A stretch of DNA of 34,032 nt from Planctomycetota bacterium (GTDB taxonomy: Bacteria; Planctomycetota; MHYJ01; WSZJ01): positions 1-34,032 of the forward strand of contig WSZJ01000032.1 in the NCBI GenBank assembly GCA_009773755.1, read 5' to 3'. The translations under genes and the position numbers were made by a program. Under the pieces are notes generated by a model. The model saw nothing but the letters and a program-made list of their open reading frames with translations, searched no databases and had not been told where the DNA came from. This document shows positions 22,931-29,576 of the stretch, in pieces (the first letter of the stretch is position 1; each line of letters opens with the position of its first letter).

Positions 22931-24139
22931 TCAGCGGATGAACGCCTCGGCCTCGGCGATTTCCTTCTCCGACAGCTTCGCGACCAGCTCCGCGGGCCTC
23001 GGCGGCACGTAGATGCAGTACGGCTCGCTCGCGAGCACATCCCCAGTCACCCCGTACGCGCGGCTCCGCGACCCGCCGCAGACATCGCGGAAATCGCACC
23101 AGCCGCACTTCCCTTTCAGCTTGGAATAGTCGCGCATGTCGGTGAAGAGCGGGTCGTTGCGGTAGATGTCGACGAGCGAGCGCTCGCGGACGTTGCCGCC
23201 GGCGACAGGCATGAAGCCGCTGGGGCAGACGTCGCCGGTGTGGCCGATGAAGACGAAGCCGTTGCCGTCGTTGACGCCTTTGGCGGAGCGGCCGACGTCG
23301 CCGAGGGAGAAGCCCGGGGTCGCGGAGAGGCGCGTGAAAATCTTCGGCCTTGAAGGATCGGCGGCGCCCTCGGCGGCCATGCGCTGGACGACCACCCGCC
23401 TGTAATGCTGCGCCGCCGTCGTCTTGATGTCGAACGGAAGCGTCTTCGTCCAGTCGTAGATCTTGTTCAGCATCACCTCGTGTTCGCGTGCCGAGCAGAT
23501 GTCGCTGCGCAGCCCGCGGCCGACCGGCACGAGGAAAAACACCGCCCATAGCGCGATGTTGAGCGTCTTCAGCAGGTCCGCCAGCGGATCGAAGTCGTCG
23601 AAGTTCAGCTTGCAGACCGTCGAGTTGATCTGCACCGGCATGTCGCACTCGCGCGCACGCTTGATCGACGCGATCGTCCAGTCGAATGACCCCGCCACTT
23701 TGCGGAACTCGTCGTGCACCTTCGCGTTCGACCCGTCCAGCGACACCGCCAGCCGCGACAGCCCGTGCTCCTTCAGCCGCTTGATCACCTCCGGCGTCAT
23801 CAGCCGCGTCCCGCTCGGCGTCAGCGTCGTCCGCAGCCCCTTCGCCACCGCATAGTCGATCAGCTCGAACAAGTCCGGCCGCTTCAACGGATCCCCGCCC
23901 GTGATCACGAACAGCGGCTGCCCGAACTCCGCGATCTGGTCGATCAGCCGTTTCCCCTCCGCCGTCGAAAGCTCCCCCGAATCCCGCCACGGCCTCGCCT
24001 CCGCACGGCAATGCACGCACGCCAGGTCGCAGGCCTGCGTGACTTCCCAGATGACGATGAAGGGGTTCTTGGTGAAATCGACGTCGAGCATCGGCGGCTT
24101 GCCGGTGCGCGCGCCCTTTTCGGGGGGGAGAAGCTGCAT
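22931..24139 (-). CDS. radical SAM/SPASM enzyme
   Basis: The 402-residue product has the SAM-cluster motif C37-x3-C41-x2-C44 and the SAM-binding GGDP (81-84). The C-terminal SPASM region contains C305 in CPSGF and C345-x2-C348-x5-C354 followed by GGSRSRAY and C375, for extra iron-sulfur clusters. The architecture resembles NirJ/AhbD-type and peptide-maturing enzymes. The reaction cannot be assigned: no heme genes lie nearby and no peptide precursor is evident. The ATG at 24139 has TAGACT seven bases upstream and TTCACG a further 17 nt away. The upstream region in frame is a GTTGCGGG word repeat and is non-coding. Confidence 0.87.
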   Translation of the reverse strand: MQLLPPEKGARTGKPPMLDVDFTKNPFIVIWEVTQACDLACVHCRAEARPWRDSGELSTAEGKRLIDQIAEFGQPLFVITGGDPLKRPDLFELIDYAVAKGLRTTLTPSGTRLMTPEVIKRLKEHGLSRLAVSLDGSNAKVHDEFRKVAGSFDWTIASIKRARECDMPVQINSTVCKLNFDDFDPLADLLKTLNIALWAVFFLVPVGRGLRSDICSAREHEVMLNKIYDWTKTLPFDIKTTAAQHYRRVVVQRMAAEGAADPSRPKIFTRLSATPGFSLGDVGRSAKGVNDGNGFVFIGHTGDVCPSGFMPVAGGNVRERSLVDIYRNDPLFTDMRDYSKLKGKCGWCDFRDVCGGSRSRAYGVTGDVLASEPYCIYVPPRPAELVAKLSEKEIAEAEAFIR

Positions 24140-24146
24140 AAACAGG

Positions 24147-24175
24147 AGTCTAGAGTTGATCGGTGAAAACGTGAA
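24147..24175 (-). promoter_or_regulatory. promoter of the radical SAM gene
   Basis: On the minus strand, TTCACG (24175-24170), a 17-nt spacer and TAGACT (24152-24147) precede the ATG at 24139 by 7 nt. There is no Shine-Dalgarno sequence, so the transcript is probably leaderless. Confidence 0.5.
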
Positions 24176-24188
24176 GTGCGCAACGGCA

Positions 24189-24217
24189 GTTGCGAGTTGC
24201 GGGTTGCGGGTTGCGAG
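24189..24217. repeat. GTTGCGAG/GTTGCGGG word repeat
   Basis: Four copies of a GTTGCGRG-type word lie in the 105-nt gap after the mini-rod gene stop (24245) and before the radical SAM gene. The same word appears at 28789-28816. A following AACGGCAAC joint also occurs at 13451. Confidence 0.8.
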
Positions 24218-24244
24218 GAACGGCAACCTCCTGACGCCGGCGGC

Positions 24245-24532
24245 TCAGGCCATCAGGTCGAGCACGTACCCGAGCATCTCGCTCTGCACCTTGAGGGCCT
24301 TCAGGTTCAGTTTGAAGGCGGCGCCCGCTTCGATGAAGGTCACGAAGTCTTCTGCGATGTCCGGATCGCCCGTTTCCGTTAAGCCCGCGGCCTGAACGCC
24401 GCCGCCAAACGTGGTCGCAAGATCCACCCGCTGCGAGACATAGCCGGGCGTCGTGGTGTTGGCGACGTTGCCCGCCGCTGCGGCGATCTGCAGCGAGGAC
24501 GCGTTGACAGCAGAAATGGAAGAGGTGAACAC
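24245..24532 (-). CDS. flagellar-rod-like mini protein
   Basis: The 95-residue product holds both ends of a FlgB/FlgC-type rod protein with almost no middle. The N-terminal helix ends GNVANTTTPGYV, the signature of axial flagellar proteins. The C-terminal helix reads EDFVTFIEAGAAFKLNLKAL and ends MLGYVLDLMA, as in rod and hook proteins. FlgC is usually near 135-150 residues, so this is about 40-50 short. The GTG start at 24532 fits the start of the conserved helix, and TACCAT ends 7 nt before it. No other flagellar gene is in the window. It may be a domesticated or remnant rod protein. Confidence 0.7.
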   Translation of the reverse strand: MFTSSISAVNASSLQIAAAAGNVANTTTPGYVSQRVDLATTFGGGVQAAGLTETGDPDIAEDFVTFIEAGAAFKLNLKALKVQSEMLGYVLDLMA

Positions 24533-24538
24533 GCGAGG

Positions 24539-24545
24539 TATGGTA
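24539..24545. promoter_or_regulatory. overlapping divergent -10 boxes
   Basis: The heptamer TATGGTA reads TATGGT on the plus strand and TACCAT on the minus strand. The minus-strand box is 7 nt before the GTG at 24532; the plus-strand one is 13 nt before the ATG at 24558. The two genes would share one promoter spot. Confidence 0.4.
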
Positions 24546-24557
24546 TCAGATGAGGCC

Positions 24558-25304
24558 ATGCCCTTCTCGACCCTCTCCGTCGGCCCGTTCGTCCGCGGCC
24601 TCTTCGACGACGACACGGACCGGCGGACGCTGGATCTCGACGGGCAGCAGGTGAGCTCGACGTTTTTCGACCCGACGCTGGGCGGGGACGAGCTGGCGGT
24701 CGCGCAGCGGTCGCTCGTGGACGCGCGCCCGCGCGAGTTCGGCGGGTGCGTTCACGTTCGCGCCTGCCCCTCGGCGATCGGCTGGCTCCCGGCGTCGCGG
24801 AAGGCGGGCGAAGGAGAGACGGGCTCGTTCGCCGGCCTCGCCGCGACGCTTCCCAGCATCGCCCGCGACCCGGCGTGGTTCCCTCGCGCCGCCTACGCCC
24901 GCTTCCTCAGCGGCCTCGGCCTCGACGCGGAGAAATCGCTCGCCGCAATCCCGCCGATCGACCCGCACGACTCCGAGCGCGTCTTTCGGCACGCGTACCT
25001 TCGCTTCTTTTCATTCGGCCGCCTCCGGCTCCCCGCGTGGAAAGAAATCGGCGCCCTGATCCTCGCCCGCGAACTCCGTCCAAGGACCGCGGAACTCGAG
25101 GAGATCGCCCTCGCGGCCGAGCGCGCGCGCCGGGCCACCGCAGTGATCGCTGAGGTGGCGGAAGCGCCTCCTGGCGACTCCGTGCACGTCGTGGAGCACC
25201 TCGACATCACCGGTTTTCCGGATTTCTTCGCGCTCGCGATCTCGCCAAAGGGAGATGCGTGGGCGCCGGTCGGGCGAGGTTGCTGGGGGCGGCTCGAAGT
25301 CTAG
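24558..25304 (+). CDS. unknown protein divergent from mini-rod gene
   Basis: The 248-residue product is soluble, without signal peptide or membrane helix. It contains a LFDDDTDRRTLDLDG segment near the start, a helical middle rich in Arg and Ala, and a C-terminal strand-rich part ending with VEHLDITGFPDFFALAISP. No catalytic motif was recognised. An alternative ATG lies at 24540, six codons earlier, but would overlap the presumed promoter box. Codon use and GC bias match the neighbours, so it is a real gene. Confidence 0.7.
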   Translation: MPFSTLSVGPFVRGLFDDDTDRRTLDLDGQQVSSTFFDPTLGGDELAVAQRSLVDARPREFGGCVHVRACPSAIGWLPASRKAGEGETGSFAGLAATLPSIARDPAWFPRAAYARFLSGLGLDAEKSLAAIPPIDPHDSERVFRHAYLRFFSFGRLRLPAWKEIGALILARELRPRTAELEEIALAAERARRATAVIAEVAEAPPGDSVHVVEHLDITGFPDFFALAISPKGDAWAPVGRGCWGRLEV

Positions 25305-25342
25305 TTCCCAACCGAACGGTCGGCCGCTACCCTCCCCGCTCA

Positions 25343-25999
25343 ATGCCGCGCCCCTTCGCCACCGCCATCGTCGCGATGTCCCTCGACGGCAAGATCGCCA
25401 CGCGCGACCGCGACGACACGGCCTTTTCGTCGCGCGCCGACCGGCGCTTTCTCAACGAGAAGCGTGCCCAGTCCGATGCGCTCGTCGTCGGCGCCGGCAC
25501 GGTCCGCGCGGGCGACCCGCCGATGCGCGTCTCGCCGCGCTCGCTTCTCAAAGGCCGCCCCGAGCCGCTCCGCGCCGTCGTGTCGCGCCTCTGCCTCCTG
25601 TCCCCCGACCTCAAGGTCTTCGGCGCCGGCACGAAGACGCTCGTCTTCACCTGCGAGGACGCTTCCCCGGGCGCCCGCAAGGCGCTTGCCGGCGTCGCAG
25701 ACGTGCGCGTATCGCCGGGAAGCGTCGTGCGCGCTTCCGAAGTGCTGGAAGCGCTGGGAAAGCTCGGGGCGAAGCGGGTGCTGATCGAGGGCGGCGGCGA
25801 GCTGATCTGGGCGTTCCTCGAGGAGGACCTGCTCGACGAAATCCACGTGACGCTCTGCCCCGTCGCAATCGGCGGCCAGTCTGCGCCGACACCGGCGGGG
25901 GGCGCCGGGTTTGACGCGGCAACGCTCAAGCGCGCGAAGCTGCTCGACTCGCGGCGAGAAGGCGACGAGCTGTTCCTCCACTATTCTTTCCGACGCTGA
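25343..25999 (+). CDS. RibD C-terminal-type reductase
   Basis: The 218-residue product belongs to the RibD-C/dihydrofolate-reductase-like fold and should use NADPH. MSLDGKIAT near the N-terminus, GAGTVRAGDP in the middle and GGGELIWAFLEEDLLDE with LCPVAIGG near the end are family motifs. The deaminase half of RibD is absent, so it is a stand-alone reductase. It may act on 5-amino-6-ribosylamino-uracil phosphate in riboflavin synthesis, but no other rib gene is near and homologues include unrelated reductases. A TACCCT hexamer ends 9 nt before the ATG. A tandem word repeat follows the stop. Confidence 0.85.
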   Translation: MPRPFATAIVAMSLDGKIATRDRDDTAFSSRADRRFLNEKRAQSDALVVGAGTVRAGDPPMRVSPRSLLKGRPEPLRAVVSRLCLLSPDLKVFGAGTKTLVFTCEDASPGARKALAGVADVRVSPGSVVRASEVLEALGKLGAKRVLIEGGGELIWAFLEEDLLDEIHVTLCPVAIGGQSAPTPAGGAGFDAATLKRAKLLDSRREGDELFLHYSFRR

Positions 26000-26005
26000 C
26001 TTCTT

Positions 26006-26043
26006 GCTCGCCTGCCTGCCCGCTCGCCTGCCTGCCCGCTCGC
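26006..26043 (+). repeat. 16-bp tandem repeat
   Basis: GCTCGCCTGCCTGCCC occurs twice in perfect tandem (26006-26021 and 26022-26037), with a further GCTCGC. It begins 6 nt after the TGA stop of the reductase gene and ends just before a TATACT promoter box. Confidence 0.9.
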
Positions 26044-26046
26044 ACA

Positions 26047-26052
26047 TATACT
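26047..26052 (+). promoter_or_regulatory. TATACT -10 box, leaderless arrangement
   Basis: TATACT ends 7 nt before the GTG at 26060. The intervening CCGCCGC has no ribosome-binding sequence. Confidence 0.55.
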
Positions 26053-26059
26053 CCGCCGC

Positions 26060-26455
26060 GTGAACCAGGGTGCGATCCAGAAGCGCTGGAAAACGATGCG
26101 GATCTACGATTTCCTCGGGATCCGGGTCGATTCGGCGGGAGGCCGGAAGGCGCGGCTGCGGCTTCCATGGCGGCCGGAATTGACGCAGCCGCTTGGATAC
26201 GTCCACGGCGGGATCATCGCGACGCTCGCCGACGCCGCCGCGGGCTGGGCGCTTTTCCCGGAAGTCGAGCGCGCCGAGGGCTGCACGACGCTTCAGATGC
26301 AGGTGAACTTCCTCGCGCCCGTCGTGAAGACCGACATGGTGGCCGTTGCGAAGATCGTTCGCCTCGGCCGCACGACGGCGCTCATGGACGTCGAGGTGAA
26401 AACCGGCCGCACCCTCTGCGCGAAGGCGCTCGTCACCTATCACATCAAGCGATGA
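26060..26455 (+). CDS. PaaI-type hotdog thioesterase
   Basis: The 131-residue product has a hotdog fold. VHGGIIATLADAAAG (about 49-63) is the PaaI-family motif, with Gly-Gly and Asp placed to bind and hydrolyse acyl-CoA thioesters. LQMQVNFLAPV and the final strand ALVTYHIKR complete the fold. The length is normal for the family. It starts at a leaderless-type GTG and ends in an ATGA overlap with the NUDIX gene, so the two are coupled. The substrate is unknown; a phenylacetyl- or hydroxybenzoyl-CoA role is not supported by neighbours. Confidence 0.88.
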   Translation: MNQGAIQKRWKTMRIYDFLGIRVDSAGGRKARLRLPWRPELTQPLGYVHGGIIATLADAAAGWALFPEVERAEGCTTLQMQVNFLAPVVKTDMVAVAKIVRLGRTTALMDVEVKTGRTLCAKALVTYHIKR

Positions 26456-26838
26456 CAGTTCACGGCGCCATCGCCGTCGTCCGCCGGGGCGGGAAGATCC
26501 TGATCGCGAAGCGGCCCGCGGGGAAGCACCTGGCCGGGTACTGGGAATTCCCCGGCGGCGCGGTCGAGCCCGGGGAGACCGCGGAGGAGGCGGTGAAGCG
26601 CGAGTTGCGCGAAGAGACGGGGCTCGAGATCGAGATCACGGGGCGCGCCGATCCGATCGACTGGGACTACGGGCACAAGCAGGTGCATCTCGATGTTTTT
26701 ATTTGCGAGGCGCCGGGGACGGACGAGCCGCGAGCGCTGGGCGGCGAAGAAGTCCGGTGGGTCTCACCGGCGGGGCTTAAGGAGCACGAATTCCCTCCGG
26801 CCAACGCCGCGCTCGTTCGCAGCCTCTCCGCTGAATAA
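26452..26838 (+). CDS. NUDIX hydrolase (MutT-like)
   Basis: The 128-residue product carries a complete NUDIX box, G36-x5-E42-x7-R50-E51-L52-x-E54-E55-x-G57-L58. GYWEFPGG precedes it, as in MutT-type 8-oxo-dGTP or dinucleoside phosphatases. This indicates hydrolysis of a nucleoside diphosphate linked to another group, with Mg. The HLAGYWEFPGG context favours a sanitising MutT-like enzyme, with or without DNA repair role. It is translationally coupled to the thioesterase. Its stop (TAA, 26836-26838) abuts the stop of the convergent RES gene with no base between. Confidence 0.9.
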   Translation: MTVHGAIAVVRRGGKILIAKRPAGKHLAGYWEFPGGAVEPGETAEEAVKRELREETGLEIEITGRADPIDWDYGHKQVHLDVFICEAPGTDEPRALGGEEVRWVSPAGLKEHEFPPANAALVRSLSAE

Positions 26839-27303
26839 CTACTTCAGCATCCGCAGGTCCAGCTTGAACCGCTCCGGCGACGCAATCACGAGTCGCCGCG
26901 CGTCCGGGTGCTCGGGGTTCAAGACCAGGTTTGTTGCGTGCGGGACGATGACGGAAGGGACTCGCAGTAGGGGCGTATGCCGCTTCTCGAGCCATGCGGC
27001 TCCGATCCGGCGCGTTGAGGGGCACGGTGGATTGCGCTTCCAGTTCGGAGGCAGGGAACGTACCTCCACTTCCTGGATCCGGATCGAATCCGGAATTTCC
27101 ACCCTGATGAAGGCGAAGTGATGCTGAACCTGGGCGGGGTCCAGATGGACCCACATTTCAAGGACGGCAAGTCCGGAGCTCTCGGCGAGGTAGACGACTC
27201 CCCGCCCTGCCGGATTCCAGCGACCTGGGTCTCGCCTTGCGCCTTCACCCGTCATCGCTGCGTGGCGCCACGACCACTTCACGAGTCTCCAGGCCTGGAT
27301 CAC
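26839..27303 (-). CDS. RES-domain toxin
   Basis: The 154-residue product is a RES-domain protein. It keeps the landmarks GRWNPAG (27-33), VYLAES (37-42), a Glu in LAVLE, LPPNW (84-88), the Ser in VPSVIVP and the ending LNPEHPDARR...FKLDLR. RES toxins consume NAD as phosphorylases or ADP-ribosyl transferases; that is family knowledge. The GTG start at 27303 overlaps the antitoxin stop (GTGA), the usual order antitoxin then toxin. The conserved domain begins at once, supporting this start. Confidence 0.88.
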   Translation of the reverse strand: MIQAWRLVKWSWRHAAMTGEGARRDPGRWNPAGRGVVYLAESSGLAVLEMWVHLDPAQVQHHFAFIRVEIPDSIRIQEVEVRSLPPNWKRNPPCPSTRRIGAAWLEKRHTPLLRVPSVIVPHATNLVLNPEHPDARRLVIASPERFKLDLRMLK

Positions 27304-27731
27304 GCGAGATCGCCGTGCTCGATTCGGCCGAGGAGATGCAGGACTTCGCTCGTGCCTGCTTCGGTACGGAGCAGGGATAGCGGCGTGCGTCCCCCGAGTC
27401 CGTACTGGGGGGCCGCAAGCCACTGACGGCCGCCGGCGGGACTCTCCATGACCTCCGCGGCTCGCCCAACAACCTGCGCGAAGCGGTAGAGCCGGTCGCT
27501 GAGCACAGGCTCAAGCGGGGCCGATTTGCGGCGTTCGGCACGAGTCAGGGTCCGAAGGTGGACCCCGAGAATCCCGGCGAGTTGTCCAGGAAGGACCCCG
27601 GCGATCCTCTCGACGCGCCGAAGAGATGTTCGTGGCAGACCCCGTGAGATGCGGTCGTGGTAGTCAACGGCCGTTGCGGCGCGGGGCATCGTGATGCCCA
27701 GCATGTCACTGACTGCGACAGTTGCGCTCAT
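27300..27731 (-). CDS. Xre/MbcA/ParS-type antitoxin
   Basis: The 143-residue product pairs with the RES toxin. A helix-turn-helix-like segment lies at about 35-68 (LPRTSLRRVERIAGVLPGQL...LGVHLRTL). The C-terminal toxin-binding domain contains QWLAAPQYGLGGRTPLSLLRTEAG and ends with an IEHGDL helix. This is the standard Xre_MbcA_ParS_C layout. The ATG at 27731 follows a TGACAT box by 6 nt, and TTGACA stands 17 nt upstream. It is expected to repress its own promoter; direct TTGACA-type repeats and a GACGTC palindrome lie there. Confidence 0.88.
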   Translation of the reverse strand: MSATVAVSDMLGITMPRAATAVDYHDRISRGLPRTSLRRVERIAGVLPGQLAGILGVHLRTLTRAERRKSAPLEPVLSDRLYRFAQVVGRAAEVMESPAGGRQWLAAPQYGLGGRTPLSLLRTEAGTSEVLHLLGRIEHGDLA

Positions 27732-27737
27732 GGACAA

Positions 27738-27766
27738 ATGTCAATACATGGCATGACGTCTGTCAA
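27738..27766 (-). promoter_or_regulatory. toxin-antitoxin promoter and likely operator
   Basis: On the minus strand TTGACA (27766-27761), a 17-nt spacer and TGACAT (27743-27738) precede the antitoxin ATG by 6 nt. TTGACA is repeated in direct orientation, its second copy overlapping the -10, and the spacer contains the palindrome GACGTC. This is the clearest -35 consensus in the window. Autoregulation by the antitoxin is inferred. Confidence 0.6.
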
Positions 27767-27772
27767 GAGCCG

Positions 27773-28720
27773 TCATCCGTGTTCCTCCAGCCACCTCTCG
27801 CAGTCGATCGCCGCAGCGCACCCCGTCCCCGCCGCCGTAACCGCCTGCCGGTAGCGCGAATCCGAAACGTCGCCGCACGCAAATACACCCTCGACGCTCG
27901 TGTACGTGTGCTCCTTCAGCTTCACGTACCCCTTCTCGTCCAGCGCCACCTGCCCCGCGAACACCTTCGTATTCGGCTCGTGGCCGATCGCGAGAAAGAC
28001 GCCGTCCGCGCGGAAATCCGTCACGGCCCCGGTCTTCGTGTCCTTCAACTTCACGCCGCGCACTCGGTCGTCGCCGTAAATTTCCTCCACAGCCTTGTTC
28101 AGCTGCCACGCGACTTTGGGATTCGCGCGCATCCGGTCGATCATGATCCTGGAAGCGCGGAATTCCTCGCGCCGGTGGACGAGCGTGACCTTCGAGGCAA
28201 AACGGGTGAGAAAGTTCCCTTCTTCCATCGCGGAGTCCCCGCCGCCGACGACGACGAGCTCCTTCCCCTTGAAGAGCGCGCCGTCGCACGTGGCGCAGGC
28301 GGAGACGCCCTTGTTCGCGAATTTGAGTTCGCTCGGAAGGCCGATGTACTTGGCACGGGCGCCGGTCGCGAGGATGACCGCCCTCGATTCGTGCAGTGTG
28401 TCGCCGACCCAGACCTTGAAGGGGCGCTTCGAGAAATCGACTTTCGTGACGACGTCTTCGCGGCAATCCGTGCCGAAGCGTTTGGCCTGGGCGCGGAATT
28501 TCTCCATGAGGTCGGGCCCCTCGACGCCCTCGGGGAAGCCGGGGTAATTTTCGACTTCGGACGTGATCATGAGCTGGCCGCCGGTCTGGGGTTCGGGCGG
28601 CTTCGCGTAGGGATCGCCCTCAAAGAGGACGGGTTTCAAGCTTGCGCGCGAGGTGTAGATGGCCGCCGTGAATCCGGCAGGACCGGATCCGATGATGATC
28701 ACGTTGTGAACGATGCTCAC
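27773..28720 (-). CDS. trxB: thioredoxin reductase
   Basis: The 315-residue flavoprotein moves electrons from NADPH to thioredoxin in the cytoplasm. GSGPAGFTAA (11-20) binds FAD, the redox pair is C142-A-T-C145 in SACATCDG, and VVGGGDSAMEE binds NADPH. FACGDVSD near the C-terminus contacts FAD again. The length is normal. The GTG start at 28720 has AAGGAG six bases upstream. It lies downstream of elbB with a 96-nt gap that holds two word repeats. No thioredoxin gene is in the window. Confidence 0.94.
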   Translation of the reverse strand: MSIVHNVIIIGSGPAGFTAAIYTSRASLKPVLFEGDPYAKPPEPQTGGQLMITSEVENYPGFPEGVEGPDLMEKFRAQAKRFGTDCREDVVTKVDFSKRPFKVWVGDTLHESRAVILATGARAKYIGLPSELKFANKGVSACATCDGALFKGKELVVVGGGDSAMEEGNFLTRFASKVTLVHRREEFRASRIMIDRMRANPKVAWQLNKAVEEIYGDDRVRGVKLKDTKTGAVTDFRADGVFLAIGHEPNTKVFAGQVALDEKGYVKLKEHTYTSVEGVFACGDVSDSRYRQAVTAAGTGCAAAIDCERWLEEHG

Positions 28721-28739
28721 GAAGTCTCCTTGTTCAGTG

Positions 28740-28784
28740 CCCTCGCCCTTGCCCTTGCCCTTGCCCTCGCCCTTGCCCTCGCCG
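28740..28784. repeat. GGGCAA/GGGCGA word repeat
   Basis: Seven hexamers of the CCCTYG type (plus strand) lie in the 96-nt gap between elbB and trxB. On the minus strand they read GGGCAA or GGGCGA. Joined to the next word array by GGAACGGC. Confidence 0.85.
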
Positions 28785-28788
28785 TTCC

Positions 28789-28816
28789 TCGCAACTCGCA
28801 ACCCACAACTCGCAAC
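28789..28816. repeat. GTTGCGAG word repeat at elbB stop
   Basis: On the minus strand GTTGCGAG and GTTGTGGG words begin directly after the TGA stop of elbB (28817-28819). The same word is present at 24189-24217. Confidence 0.85.
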
Positions 28817-29470
28817 TCACTTCACCATCGCCATAACCTCCTTCACCATCGCCTCAATCCCCGGCCACGCTTCCGCCGCATCCTTCGCGCACATGTAAGC
28901 CGGCGTCGTCACGATCCGGTTCTTTCGGTCGACCACCGCCTGCGCGGCGGTCGCTGTTTTGTGCTTTGCTCCCATCGATTCCAGAGCCTTCGCCGTCCCC
29001 GCGTCATTGCCGATGGTCAGCTCCGGATGCGCATCGCCGCCGAAAATCTTTGCGACAAGCGCGGGGGCGATACATGCCGCGCCGATCGGCTTTCCTGCTG
29101 CATGCAGGTCGCGTAACAGTTTCGCCGTCGGTTCGTTGACCTTGCAGTTGGCGCCGTCCACCGCGAAGGTGCAGAGATTCTTCGCGGCTCCGAAACCGCC
29201 TGGGAGGACCGCCGCGTCGACGTCTTTCGCCGCGACCTTCGCGATGTCCGTGATCCGGCCGCGCGCGATGCGGGCGGATTCGACAAGCACGTTGCGTTTC
29301 TCTCCGGGCTTGCCGGTCGCATGGTTGACGCTCGTGAATTCCATGTCGGGCGCGCAGCAGACGACTTCGGCGCCGGCCTGCTGAAGGGCAAGGAGGCAGA
29401 GGACCGATTCGTGGATCTCCGCGCCGTCCTGGACTCCGCAGCCGGAAAGGACCAGTGCGATTTTGGGCAT
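28817..29470 (-). CDS. elbB: ElbB-type glyoxalase (DJ-1/PfpI superfamily)
   Basis: The 217-residue product belongs to the class I glutamine amidotransferase-like superfamily. The nucleophile is C133 in GAACIAP, with VLPGGFGAAKNL (88-99) and the acidic E21 region forming the site. The N-terminal VLSGCGVQDGAEIHE is typical of ElbB. E. coli ElbB is reported as glyoxalase III-like and linked to isoprenoid synthesis. The context, next to trxB, is consistent with stress protection but not more. GGAG lies upstream of the ATG at 29470. Confidence 0.9.
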   Translation of the reverse strand: MPKIALVLSGCGVQDGAEIHESVLCLLALQQAGAEVVCCAPDMEFTSVNHATGKPGEKRNVLVESARIARGRITDIAKVAAKDVDAAVLPGGFGAAKNLCTFAVDGANCKVNEPTAKLLRDLHAAGKPIGAACIAPALVAKIFGGDAHPELTIGNDAGTAKALESMGAKHKTATAAQAVVDRKNRIVTTPAYMCAKDAAEAWPGIEAMVKEVMAMVK

Positions 29471-29495
29471 GGTGGGCTCCTTTTCAACGCTGTTG

Positions 29496-29575
29496 CCTTT
29501 CCCTTTCCCGTTCCCTTTCCCGCGTGGCAGGTCAATTGCATTCGATCGCGGGAAAGGGAACGGGAAAGGGAACGG
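29496..29575. repeat. GGGAAA word hairpin at gabD stop
   Basis: The left arm (29496-29524) and right arm (29547-29575) pair at 28 of 29 positions with a 22-nt loop. The arms are built of GGGAAA and GGGAAC words. In sense orientation the structure begins one base after the TAG stop of the minus-strand dehydrogenase gene. It would form a very stable 3' hairpin before elbB. Confidence 0.9.
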
Positions 29576-29576
29576 C

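Noticed and set aside
24140-24244. RiPP precursor peptide beside the radical SAM gene
   Set aside because: The gap is a GTTGCGGG word repeat plus promoter; no short frame with a ribosome site and leader/core shape is visible.
24526-24616. Longer N-terminus of the mini rod protein
   Set aside because: The extension would overlap the divergent gene start and the shared promoter box and has no conserved sequence. The GTG at 24532 begins exactly at the conserved helix.
26006-26043. CRISPR-like repeat
   Set aside because: Units are 16 bp in direct tandem without spacers.
28721-28801. N-terminal extension of thioredoxin reductase
   Set aside because: The extra residues are a translated GGGCAA word repeat (Gly/Lys/Glu repeats); AAGGAG places the start at 28720.
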